Positions 10,899-21,455 of a stretch of DNA of 64,000 nucleotides are shown here, piece by piece. A model generated the notes under the pieces. The model did no database searches. It was not told the origin of the DNA and saw only the letters and a program-made list of their open reading frames with translations. Made by a program: the position numbers and the translations under genes. The DNA comes from Neostapfia colusana (lineage: Eukaryota > Streptophyta > Magnoliopsida > Poales > Poaceae), in assembly GCA_030760725.1 (NCBI GenBank), contig JASWHV010000011.1, forward strand, positions 10,317,501-10,381,500. Reading direction: 5' to 3'. The number at the start of each line of letters is the position of its first letter. Position 1 is the stretch's first letter.

Positions 10899-11628
10899 CT
10901 ACGATTCTGGCACATGAATTGCTACTTTCCATGCGGTCCTATCACGAGCTAAGTCTCTGGAAACATTCCAATCTCTCAAATCTCGTTTTACCGCCTCCTC
11001 CCAGGTCAACCTTGGTCGTCCTCTACCCCTCCTAATATTTTCTCTACCTCTTAAAATCCCACTGTTAACCGGTGCTTCTGGAGGTCTTTGTTGGATATGT
11101 CCAAACCACCTAAGTCGATGTTGGACTAACTTCTCTTCAATCGGCGCCACCCCTACCTTATCACGAATTGCCTCATTCCTTATTCGGTCTCTTCTCGTGT
11201 GCCCGCACATCCACCGTAGCATGCTCATCTCTGCGACACTCATTTGTTGGACATGTTGCCGTTTAGTTGGCCAACATTCCGCCCCATAGAGCATCGCAGG
11301 TCTAATCACCGTCCTGTAGAACTTCCCTTTTAGCTTTTGTGGGACTTTCCTATCACATAGGATTCCAGAGGCTTGTCGCCATTTCATCCACCCTACCTTG
11401 ATCCTGTGGCAAACATCCTCATCAATATCGCCATTGCTTTGTAACATTGATCCTAAGTATCGGAAAGAGTCCCTTCTAGGTACTATTTGTCCTTGTAGAC
11501 TAACATTTCCCTCTTCACGACCAACACCACTAAAGTCACACCTCATATACTCGGTTTTGGTCCTACTAAGTCTAAACCCCTTGGACTCTAAGGTTTGTCT
11601 ACATAACTCTAATTTCTTATCAACACCA
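10899..11628 (-). pseudogene. LINE reverse transcriptase, C-terminal part
   Basis: This part starts directly at the solo LTR target site (11624-11628) and continues the frame broken at 15903. It encodes the RT thumb and the tail domain typical of plant RTE elements: a Lys-Thr-Glu-Tyr-rich start, RYLGSMLQ, the MLYGAECW motif, LRWMCGHTRRDRIRNE, LRWFGHIQQR and the basic WEEAVKRDLR near the end. It stops at 10899. There is no internal stop. On both sides the frame fits, so this domain was open when the LTR arrived. Confidence 0.85.
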
Positions 11629-13800
11629 TGTAAAGGTCCCAAAAAATTATGAATACAAAGAAACACTTGTTTGCAGAGTTTTGTTTCATGTGTATGAAAT
11701 TTGGGACTTGTTAAAACTTTTTCCCACATGTGATAACACACATGAGGGCTTTCTTCACACAAGTCAAATGTTTATTTGAGAACTTGGAACCCTGGAGGGG
11801 TCTAAAACAAAGATGGGAAGTTCCCATATGTGTGAGAAAACAAAAAAAATCAGATTTGGAACAATTTGTTCAAACTCAAAAAATCAAATGAGAGCAACAC
11901 TAGGAATTTCCAAACTGTTGTTCTACAAATCTCATTTGCAACAGCCAGAATAAAAATCAGATTTCATATTTGAATTCCTTGGGTCCAAATTAGGGGGTGT
12001 GCAGAGTTTCATGGTTTATGAAAATAGTTTGCAACCCATTTTGCAAAATGGACTTTAAATGACAAAGAATTCAGATGCATATTTGAATTTGGATGAAACT
12101 TGCCCAATTATCCAAATGCATACCAGATTTGAATTCCCACAATTGAATTCACTCAGCATTCAAACTTGGGAGATATTTGGAGAGGGGATAAGGAGGACTG
12201 ATCAGTGGGTCCCACATGTCATTGTGTGAACTGAAAATTTGCAAAAGATCTCAGTGTTGGGTCTCTGTTTGCCTCCTTCAGTCGGCACCCGACACCGACG
12301 GGCGCACCTCCGCTCGACACCGATGCTCAGCCGGCAGACCACCTCCTGGTGGAATTTCGTCGCGCTGGAGAGCCGCCCGCCCGGCCTATACCCTCTCCCA
12401 GCCTCCTGTTCGCTCTTATCACCGAGACACCACAGCTTCTTCCTCCCTCACGCGAGAAATCAACCGAGAACTGCCGCTGAGCTCTCGGTCGATCGACCAC
12501 CGCCTGGCGCGTGTGCCAGCCGCAGCTGAGCAGCAAAACTGCACCACAGAACACCCCACAACATCCTCGAGCCATCATTGAGCGGGTTCGCGCTCTCCGC
12601 ACCGAGAACGGCGAGTTTCCACGGCAGCCGCCAAAGAACCGAGAGCAAGTGCTCTCGTGGGCAGCTTCAACCGCGGCTTGTTACGACCGAGCTAGGCCAT
12701 CCCTTGGCTCGCGCGACGTCTAGGCAACTCACCCCCGAAGCTCAGGATCAACCATGGATCGTCGGCAGGGAATTTCGAGAATTTCTCCCGATCGGTGCAA
12801 ACCGACCTTCCGGTACGTTTCCGAGAAATTCCCAGTTGATTATGGTCTGGATAGCCCGAAACTTCGCACACGAGGGCTAGTCGTAAGGACGCACCAGTTT
12901 GCTTTTGAAACCCTGCATGAAACACACTGTGCACAACGTATTTCCAGTCTTTACGACGGCGACTATGGCGGAAAGGTTCGGGTGCACGGTGAACCCTAAT
13001 TTAGAACCGTTTCTGAGCCATTGTATTCCCATGTCGATGTTCCTTAGCGTCCGCCGGTGCTCTAGAGCTTGGAAACCGAAGCCTAGAAGGCTTAGGGCGT
13101 CGGGGCGACGTCGCCAGGCTTCGTCCGAACCGTTGCGCCGTCGCGGGCTAGTTTGGGGGCCCTACCGGCTCAAGCAAACCCCACCAGCGTGTTCCTCACG
13201 TTAAATTAGGGGCTGGCGGCGAGTTTTTCAGCAGTTGAGATGGCCGGACGACTGATCCCGGAGCTTCTCCGGCGAGCCCAGCGGCGGGATCGCGCGGGAG
13301 CGAGAGGTGGAAGACGACCCCCCCTGGGCCCGCGTGTCAGCGACTTGGGGAAAACGGGCTGGATATTCTGTGGCGCGGGATCGATCGTAACCGCGCGGGA
13401 ATTAACCCTGTGGCCCCGTGTGGCGCACTCCAGGTGACTGACACGTGCACCATGGCCCACAGTCAGGTTTAAACTTTTCCCCGGATTTATTCAAATTCCA
13501 GATTTTTCCCCAAACTTTAGAAGAGCATAACTTTTGCTAGGAAACTCCAAATTTAGTGATTCAAATTGGGTTAGATTCAGATTGACAAACTCTATCCAAA
13601 TATGCAACCCAATTTGTATGAAAGTCTTTATTTAATTCTGGAAAATTCTTTAAATCTTTTCAGCAAAAGAATTTTGGAGGGAGTTTGGTTTATCAAAAAA
13701 TCCTCAAATTTTGCCAGAGTATTCTTTAGGGTGTTATTAGACTCCTGTAAAAGTTTCAGCTCATTTGGATTTTAATTGATCAGGGTAATTCAGATTGTAA

Positions 13801-13828
13801 GTTTCTGTATTCAAATGAATACAGAAAC
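13801..13828. repeat. 28-bp perfect palindrome in LTR C
   Basis: GTTTCTGTATTCA, a two-base loop, and the exact reverse complement. It sits at the position equivalent to 7936-7963 in LTR A. Confidence 0.85.
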
Positions 13829-15535
13829 ATTTTCAGAGTATTTCCAAGACTTGTAAATTCAGTTCTGGGAAATTCTTAGCTCCAAAAATCCTAGGAAAAT
13901 TCATGTAGACTCTATGAATTATAAATGAAATTGTGGTTCAATTAGTTTGACATGAACATGGGTGTTACCTCAGAATTAATTCATCTTTGACTAAACCCTA
14001 GAGAATTATTCTGAATAAACCACTCCATGAAATGTGCTAAATTTTGGTCCAGAGGACTTTCTTGTGACAAGGAACTCACATGAAAATTCCCAGCTCCATT
14101 GAAGCTCTGGATCACCACTGTCATAGGTAACCTCTTAAGGTGATCAACACTTAAGTGGGAAAAGCACTTAATAATTGATCTTAGTGTTTAAGCCCAACCC
14201 AAACCACTAGCACCAGTGTCATTTTAAATTCTTAAACAGAGTTCCAGTTTTAAAACTGTCACTAGATCTTGTGAGCAAAAGCTTTTCAATTAAATACATA
14301 TGCATGATCATATCGTCTAGCATATACGTGAAGAAGGTGAGAAGGACTTGAAGTGAAGATCAAGGAGGGAGGAAAACCAGTGATCAAGCTCCAAGTGATC
14401 GTCACTAACTGATTGTAACCTTAGTCACCTGCAAAACAGGCAAGCCCCGGTTTGCATTTGAACAGTTTTATAAAACATTTCCATTTGTAGAGATTATAGC
14501 TTTGCATCGTTGATTGCATTACGTCTAGATGATATTAAAAACCCGACTTGCATGACTAGAAACACCTAAGAGAGGAAGGGTAGAATAGCAACTCCTCGAG
14601 GGAATTTGGCTACGCTAATGTTAGTAGGAAAGGTCCGGTAGAAGACGAGTAGTTGGAATCTACTCGCGAGTTTAGGGCTGGTTTACTCGGAACGGGTCCG
14701 AATTAGAAAAGATGAGGAAAGTTCACACTTAAGAAATGGAGACCGGGCAGGGAGGTTTATATGCAGCAGGTTGCAGGCCGTGCGTGCATAGTCCTGCCTG
14801 TGTCGGTTAAGGCCCGTCCGTGCTTGGCCCTGTTGGACAAGTTTGAGGTGTGTAGCGGCCTCATACTGGCTATATGGGACCCAGGAAACAGATGTACCTG
14901 GGGAGATCCATAGTGGAACTTTTCCAACTGCCTTAGGCTTTCGGCGTCAGGGTAGCAGGAGGTACCTCGCTCAAGAACATACCACAGCGGGTATGTACCT
15001 TGAGGGAGCTTGCGTACTCGGGGCAGTTGGACTGCGTCCAATGTGGAAGACCTTGGGAATGGTGGCCGCGTACAACGTCAGTCGAGGTTGCTGCCGGCAA
15101 CTCAGAGTACGGGTGTACGTGTCGTGTAGTCCGGGTGTGTACTGATTCGAATCACCGTCGCTCGCGGTTATATGAGCATACTTGCCCACTGCGTCTTGAC
15201 GTAGTAACAACTGGAATTGTTTATCTTTGAACTTGATAAGGATGTGCTATAACTTGTATTGCAAACATGATTGAAGTAGAGATAGGCTCATTAAACTTTA
15301 CTTCCACTTTGTGCAAGGAGCATCGCAACGAAGCGTTTCTTGTTTGATTGTAGAGTTGCGATGCTTTTCGGCTCAAGGTTTGCACAATGAGGCTTAAAAT
15401 CTGAAAGTTAAGGATCGACTTTAGGCGAGTCCTTTATGCAAATCTGGCCAACCCAATTGCAACCGTCTTGCATGTAGAGTTTCTTGCTTAGGAGAGACGG
15501 GTCAGACTTGCTGAGCCTATGTGCTCACGCTTGCT

Positions 15536-15543
15536 ATATAAGT
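15536..15543 (+). promoter_or_regulatory. TATA box in LTR C
   Basis: TATATAAG in the conserved block TTGCTATATAAGTGGTTTTG, about 360 bp before the LTR end. The putative polyadenylation region is at 15740-15810, with TTATGTAATACATTG. Confidence 0.6.
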
Positions 15544-15902
15544 GGTTTTGCAGGTTAACAACGATTCTGAAAAGAAGGTTGTCCGGTGAGACTCGGGGAC
15601 TACCGAGTCAGGTAACACATAGAGAACCCAGCCGCTGCTGCTTGTCATCGTGTTGCTAGCGAGAGGAGTCCACGGGCTGGACTTCATCTTGAGTGCTCTT
15701 AGTTATTCGACGTCAGTTGATATAGACTTCCGCTGTAGTTACTTGAAGTAAAGTATTTACAAAGAAAAACTTGTAAGCTTCCGCTATTGTTTTTATGTAA
15801 TACATTGTTCCTCGTATGTGTGCTGTTGGGTGCCGCACAACACGGCACCACCCAATGCGATTCCCGGGCGAGTGGCCTGTCTCGGTTGAGCGGGTCGCGT
15901 CA

Positions 15903-16505
15903 CACCATTTCTAGTTTCATCTACCAGCACTACATCATCAGCAAAGAGCATGCACCAAGGGATATCCCCTTGTATATCCTTCGACACCTCATCCATCACC
16001 AAGGAAAATATGTATGGGCTCAAAGTTGATCCTTGATGTAGTCCTACCGTGATAGGAAATGCATCAGTCTCACTATCACTTACGCGCACACTTGTCCTAA
16101 CATTATTGTACATATCCTTGATAAGGGTAATGTACTTTGTTGGCACTTTATGTTTCTCTAGTGCCCACCACATGACTGACCTTGGTATCTTGTTGTACGC
16201 CTTTTCCAAGTCGATGAACACCATATGCAAGTCCTTCTTCTGCTCCCTATATCTCTCCATAAGCTGACGAAGCAAGAAAATCGCCTCCATTGTAGACCTC
16301 CCAGGCATAAAACCAAACTGGGTTTTAGTGACATTGGTCACTCTCCTCAGGCGGTGTTCAATCACTCTCTCCCAAAGCTTCATAGTATGACTCATAAGCT
16401 TAATACCCCGATAATTAGTACAACTTTGAATATCTCCTTTATTTTTGAAGATAGGTACTAATATACTTTTCCTCCATTCTTCACGCATCTTGTTTGACCG
16501 AAAAA
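15903..16505 (-). pseudogene. LINE reverse transcriptase, catalytic core
   Basis: This encodes the palm and fingers of an RTE-type RT, which primes cDNA synthesis at the nicked target. Visible blocks in order: SILVPIFKNKGDIQ, NYRGIKLMSH, QFGFMPGRST, VFIDLEKAYN, a turn with LHQGSTLSPYIF, and the catalytic FADDVVLVDE close to 15925. The Asp pair is intact. A DLEKAY box is followed by Asn where Asp is usual. The right limit is a frameshift at an A-run on the plus strand (16501-16505). The left limit is the LTR C target site. The RT domain is therefore in two pieces 4.3 kb apart. Confidence 0.88.
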
Positions 16506-17505
16506 TGTGTTGAATAGCTTTGTGAGCCATACTATTGACACGTCCCCAAGACATCTCCACACCTCAATAGGGACATCGTCAGGGCCGAGGGCCTTTCCTC
16601 CTTTCATCCTTTTTAAGGCCTCCTTAACCTCAAACTCTTGTATCCTCCGCATGAACCGCCTGTTGGAGTCATCAAAGGAGTCATTCAACTCAACCATAGT
16701 GCTCCCATTCCCATCATTGAATAGCCCATTAAAGTAATCACGCCATCTATTCTTAATCTCTTCATCCTTCACTAGAATGCGGTCAGTCTCATCTTTGATG
16801 CATTTAACTTGATTGAGATCCCTCATCTTTCTCTCGCGGATTTTTGCTACCTTGTATATGTCCTTTTCACCTTCTTTTGTCTCTAGTCTCTCATATAACT
16901 TATCATAGGCCTGTCCTCTTGCCTTACTCACAACCCGCCTTGCATTCTTCTTAGCCTCTTTGTACTTAAGCATGTTGTTTGCGCTTCTATCATTATGCCA
17001 ACTCTTGTAACACTCCTTCTCCTTAATGGCCTTTTGTACATCCTCATTCCACCACCAAGTGTCTTTATCTACAAGTTTCTTTCCCTTTGTCAGACCGAAC
17101 ACCTCACTAGCTCCCTTCCTAATGCAAGTTGCCGTCTTCATTCACATACTATCTGCATCTCCATTTTCTGCCCAGGGTCCTTCTGTGATCACCCTATTTT
17201 TAAAGGATTCTTGTGATTCTCCCTTCAACTTCCACCACTTTGTTCTTGTGATTTTGACACCTTTGTCCTGCAAAGAACATGTATGGAAGCGAAAGTCAGC
17301 TACCACAAGCTTATGTTGTGTCACAACACACTCCCCCGGGATCACCTTACAATCTAGACACTCCCGTCTATCTTTTCTCCTAGTGAGGACAAAGTCAATA
17401 TGGCTAGAGTGTTGGGCACTACTAAAGGTCACTAGGTGAGATTGCCTCTTCCTAAAGAGGGTGTTAGCTATCAACAGATCATAGGCTACGGCAAAGTACA
17501 CCTTA
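16506..17505 (-). pseudogene. LINE endonuclease C-terminus and linker to RT
   Basis: The frame opens at the 5' truncation point. The first 60 residues match the end of an APE-like endonuclease, with SSAQHSSHIDFVLTRRKD and later VTQHKLVVADF; the conserved HxxxDF-type and H residues bind DNA and metal. Next comes a WWKL / WWWNEDVQKAI linker usual in plant RTE proteins, then WRDYFNGLFN and the GPDDVPIEVW block that opens the RT. A TGA at 17142-17144 interrupts the frame after endonuclease residue 119. The catalytic N-terminal two-thirds of the endonuclease is missing, so the copy was dead on arrival. Confidence 0.85.
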
Positions 17506-19233
17506 GAAAACCATAAGAGCTCTAATTATGGCCAAATACACCTTTATTTTTGCAGGGATCAAATGAGCTTTTCTTCAAATGTAATTTGGCCAAACCTCTG
17601 TTTAGGATGTCACCAAGCCACAGTAAAAATTTAAGAGTCAAAAGAGCTGTCTAGATATACTTATAGTTTTCACTGTCTCAATTCAATACAAATGCATTCA
17701 AATTTGACACGCATCGTATTTTCATTTCGTGTAGTCGCTAAGATCGAAGAAGGCCCAGATGTTCTGGAATTTATTACTCCGGAAAAACATTTAGTCGATG
17801 ACCAGAAGCAAGGCAAGATCCGGTTTGCATTAAACCATTTATAAAGTCTTATGTTTTGATAACTTACTTTATGCATTTCCTACAAATGTGCATTAGAGTC
17901 TTGATTGGAAACCCAATTGCATAGCCAAGAGAACCAGGGGTTTTGGGCTTAGGATTTGAACCTTGAGTGGCCACTGCAATGCTAAAATTGTATAGGATTC
18001 GGTACGAGTCGAGTAGTTGTAACTACTCGCGAGAATAGGCTAGAGGCACACCACTCTGTTAGAAAGATAGACAATGAATCACATGGAAAGAAAATGAGAC
18101 CGAGCAGAGAGTAAGGGCAGCAGGACTTTGGTGTCTGGGTGCCATAGCTCTGCTTGTGTAGATTGAGGGTTGAGCCATGTGCGAGCCTTTTGAACAAGCT
18201 AGAACAGTACCGAAGACCTACCGGTTATATGGGATCAGGGAAACCGATGTAATTCGGGTAGCGATATGTTGAGGCATTGCTTGTCGTCCAGAGGGTAGGT
18301 TGAGAGCAGCGAGGTGTAAATCGGCTAGTGGGCACCGAGGATGCTCCATGTAGAGACCTCCTGCTCGGGACGATAGGACCGGTTCAACACTTGGCTAACG
18401 GAAGAAAGGTGGTTGCGTACGACATCCGTGATGGTTCCTGTAGGCAACATCGAGTACGGGCGTACGTGACGGGTTATTCGGGTAACCCTGCAGGTGTAAA
18501 TCGATTATAATCGCCGTCCCTCGCGGTCAGTGAGTACCACATGTTCACTGTACCGTGATGTAGAAAGAACAGGCTAGTTGCCATGATAAAATGTTGCTGG
18601 TTGAGAGTATTACATTGTTTGTTAATGAAATGCTTTAGTTTAGAGCAAATCGAAGTTCTTTTCAACCTTAAGCAAGTCCCATAAGAGGAATGCATTTCTT
18701 GTTTGAATGTGGACTTCTTATGTGGCTTAGAACAAGATAAAACGAGGCTAAAACTTGAAAGTAAGGACAACCTACTTAGGCGAGTCTTTATGCAAAGAAT
18801 TCCACATTGTACACTTCAATTCCCGCATATAGAGTTTCATGTTTGGTTAGACGGGTTAGTCTTGCTGAGCCATCATGCTTACTTCTTGTGTTTGAAGCGC
18901 TTGCAGGGTTCTATGAGGAGGAGGCTGTTGAGGAGTTGACGGACCCCCAAGAGAGAACCACCATCGAGTGGGAGCTATGCACTCCGCTGTATTAGTGTGT
19001 GCGTGTGCTGATGGGATCACGCTCACGGGCTGAACGTGAACTCTTTTCCTTAGTCTATGCCCGTGCGTGTAGACTAAAAATGATATTTGATGTAAATTAA
19101 GTTTCTAAACAGTTTATGTAATAAAATGTAGCTTCCTCTTATCGCCCTTTTATGTGTGTTATCCGGTGAAGTCCATCGCAGCACCCCTCAGCGAGATCCT
19201 GGAGTGTCGGGACCGTCGGGTCCTCGCACGTCA
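17506..19233 (+). mobile_element. LTR D, part 2 (to its 3' end)
   Basis: Plus-oriented LTR sequence resumes after the LINE and ends CGCACGTCA at 19233, next to broken pol of element E. The hairpin GAGTAG...CTACTC is at 18011-18028, the conserved ATTTCTTGTTTGAATG block near 18686, and the polyadenylation-like TTTATGTAATAAAATG near 19112. The terminal block (GCAGCACCCCTCAGCGAGATCCTGG) matches the reverse complement of LTR K at 58980-59020, so D and K share a 3' end family. It could be a solo LTR or the 3' LTR of a larger element off-window. AGGTT at 19234-19238 is the expected target copy. Confidence 0.78.
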
Positions 19234-19930
19234 AGGTTTCATCTTTCTTGTTCATGAACAGCACCGAGCATCCCCATGGTGAGGAACTCAGTTGAATGAA
19301 TCCTTTACTCAACAAGTCATTGAGCTGTTCTTTCAATTCAGCCAGCTCATTCGGAGTCATCTTATACGGTCTCCGCGATATTGATGTTGTCCCAGGTGCA
19401 AGTTCAATCTTGAACTCAACATCCTGTTCAGATGGCATGCCCGGGAGATCATCCGGAAACACATCGGGGTATTCTCGGACTACGGGGATGTCATCCAACT
19501 TGGGAGCTTCAGTATGATAGGCTGCTGAAACTTCCGGGACAGGAGTGTCTAATAGGATTGAATGCGGATGGTGAAATGGAGAATTCAGATGAAACGTCCG
19601 TCATAGAGTTTCAAGGACAGCGCCATGCTAACTTAGCCATGACATTCCTAAGATTGTATCAATCTTCTGTCCCTCAAGGATAATCATTGTAGTGGGATAT
19701 ATCTTACCACCCAAGCACAGTGGTTCTTTTGGAATCATCATATTTGCTGAAATCATCCCTCCCAGTGAGCAAATCACATATGAGTAATCGGTTGGGAAGA
19801 CTTGCAGTTGATGCTTAGCCACATATGATGCACTTATGAAACTGTGGGTTGAACCCGAATCAAATAAAATGATGATTGCGCGATCATTGAGAGTGAACGT
19901 ACCAGCCAGCACGGTCTCTCCTTCCAGGAC
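19234..19930 (-). pseudogene. Gypsy element E: protease and start of RT
   Basis: One minus-strand frame, with stops, encodes an aspartic protease (IILFDSGSTHSFIS; catalytic DSG near 19860), the IYPTTMIILEGQKIDTILGMSWL segment and the RT entry (EYPDVFPDDLPGMP, RRPYKMTPNELAELK, SPWGCSVLF). TAG at 19628-19630 and a TGA near 19590 interrupt it. The RT is cut after the KKDETL motif by insertion of LTR D, so palm, RNase H and integrase lie beyond the window's left edge or are lost. The protease would cut the Gag-Pol precursor. Relative to the copies F and J, this element belongs to a different subfamily. Confidence 0.85.
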
Positions 19931-20394
19931 GTTCTCATTGTCGAGGTAATGAACCTTCCCGGGTCGCTGACCTCCCTTCTCGGCCTGTGGTCAGCCCCGA
20001 GCACTGCCCTGATATTGGGCTTGCCCACTGCTTTGCTGCCCCTGTGGGTAGTCCTTGGAGAAATGGCCGGCCTGACCACACGTAAAGGATGTGTAGCGAG
20101 GCGGTCCTCCGCTGACTGGTGGACGGAATCCCGGGCCGCGTTGTTGCTGTGGAAACACAAAGGGTACCATCTGCTGCTGTTGCTACTGTTGTGATCGCGG
20201 TGATGGCATCGGCGGCCGGAATGGGGACGGTTGATAAGAACGACCCCCAAACTGTTTGGTCGTGCCGGTGGATGCCACTGTTGGCCGGATGGTGTCCGTT
20301 ACTCCATTCGGTATTTTTGGGGAGCTCCACCCCCGCTACTCTCTGGAGCGCTTCGCTTCCTCTGCTCAGCAGTGAACTCTCGCTGAGCATTCTC
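19931..20394 (-). pseudogene. Gypsy element E: Gag C-terminus with damaged zinc knuckle
   Basis: This joins the gag ORF to the protease but is shifted between frames several times. The nucleocapsid box at about 20048-20092 reads S-F-T-C-G-Q-A-G-H-F-S-K-D-Y, so the first and last Cys of the CCHC pattern are Ser and Tyr. Around it lie Gln/Gly/Ser-rich stretches (QGQQSSGQAQ). A stop follows the knuckle. The knuckle would normally bind element RNA. Confidence 0.7.
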
Positions 20395-21144
20395 TTAGAG
20401 AATCGTGGCATTGACAATGTTGTTGAAGGTGCCACGATTGCATTGCGCGAGATGAGTCTTCATCTCCGGATTCAGACCCCGATAGAATTGCTCGCGCTTT
20501 CTCTCCTCAGTGGAGATGTAGTCCGCCGCGTACTGCACCAGATGGTTGTAGACAGGGGAGTATTCATGGGCACTCCTCCCACCATATTTCAGTTCCAAGA
20601 ACTCTTGGAATTTCCACTTCATCATACCGGGAGTTATGTGATAGGCGTGGAACGCCTCCCGGAGCTCTTTCCACTCAACGGCGTGGCCAGCAGGCAGTGA
20701 GGCAAGAAAATTTGTCCACCATGCACCGGTGGCACCGTGAAGTTGCTGTGCTGCGAAGAGAGTCTTCTGCCTTTCCGTGCATTGGAGCAGCCCAAACATG
20801 GACTCCATCGTCCGCAGCCAATTGTGGGCCTCCAGAGGTTCTGCTGCTTTGGTAAACACTGGAGGATGCGTACTCATGAAATCCGAGTACGTCTTGACGT
20901 GGGGCTCAGAATGCCCCCTTTCTTGATGCGTCCCCGCCTGGGACGTACTCTGGACTATCGTGCAGAGCAGGTCGGTCTGCTCCTCACGAGAGCCAACCAG
21001 CGCCAATATCAGATCGGCTAACGTAAGCCGAGGTGGAGGCGGTGGTTGTTGCTGCGGGGTGTTATCGTAGGCAGCTGGCTGGGATTCATCACCCCCTTGT
21101 TGACTCGAGCCCCCGACCTCGTGCGTGGCCCAGGTATGAACCAT
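20395..21144 (-). pseudogene. Gypsy element E: Gag N-terminal and core domains
   Basis: A 249-codon frame. It has a low-complexity N-terminus (QQQPPPPP at 31-39), then the gag core: FMSTHPPVFTKAAEPLEAHNWLRTMESMF, QLHGATGAWW, EWKELREAFHAYHITPGMM, LELKYGGRSAHEYSPVYNHLVQYAADY and REQFYRGLNPEMKTHLA. The frame closes at 20395 and the protein would run on in another frame, so a frameshift ended it. The start is the ATG at 21142-21144. The core is well kept, but the sequence differs strongly from the Gag of F and J. Confidence 0.85.
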
Positions 21145-21455
21145 TCTGCAACCATGACGACAATCAAATCAGCCACACAGCATACTCCATGCAATCCATA
21201 ATTTAGTAGTAAAGCATAATGATGGTAAAAATGCAATACATCTCGTACATGGATAATGTAATAACTTTGCACAAGCTACACCATTACATGACCAAATACA
21301 TAATAGTGAAATCCAGATTGATGAATTTCCGCTTTGGAAGTTCATCTCAACTAGATTTGGTCACTACGAGACGTTAATATCACTTTGTCATGATGTATAC
21401 TACCCTTTTATCTTCAATACGACACAAATATGGTCTCTAGTAAAAAGAACTTGAG
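21145..21455 (-). other. Leader remnant of element E
   Basis: AT-rich sequence upstream of the E gag, without coding potential. It ends where the LTR of F begins (TGATCG at 21456). TTGAG (21451-21455) would be the left target duplication of the F/H tandem. No PBS or LTR of E itself is seen in the window. Confidence 0.6.

Larger units (their letters stand above)
11629..15902 (+). mobile_element. Solo LTR C inserted in the LINE
   Basis: It begins TGTAAAGGTCCC and ends GCGTCA, with an exact 5-bp target duplication CACCA (11624-11628 and 15903-15907). The start matches the 3' LTR of element J (57729) almost base for base for the first 200 bp. The right end (TATA box, AAGCTTCCGC, TTATGTAATACATTGTTCC, GGTGCCGCACAACACGGCACC) matches the LTRs of A, F and H. 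At 4274 bp it is full length with no internal domain, so it is a solo LTR. A GC-rich core spans about 12270-13480. ORFs inside it are not genes. Confidence 0.93.
10710..17505 (-). mobile_element. 5'-truncated RTE-type LINE, split by solo LTR C
   Basis: The minus-strand element has a (TTG)n tail at its 3' end (10710-10720), the phrase GGGTTTCATGTCTAGCCGAC upstream of it (typical of plant RTE LINEs), and an RT with FADDVVLV. Leaving out the inserted LTR (11629-15902) and one target copy, about 2.5 kb of LINE remain. It starts within the endonuclease domain, so it was 5' truncated at insertion. GAAAA at 10705-10709 and 17506-17510 is the probable target duplication; it is short and partly A-rich, hence moderate certainty. 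The LINE sits within LTR D. Confidence 0.8.

Noticed and set aside
10615..10932. 105-codon Phe/Leu-rich minus-strand ORF resembling a membrane protein
   Set aside because: It is the complement of an A/G-rich simple repeat in the LINE 3' UTR.
12578..13204. Two 100-codon plus-strand ORFs in LTR C
   Set aside because: They fall in the GC-rich core of a solo LTR and are not conserved in LTR J, which is otherwise very similar.
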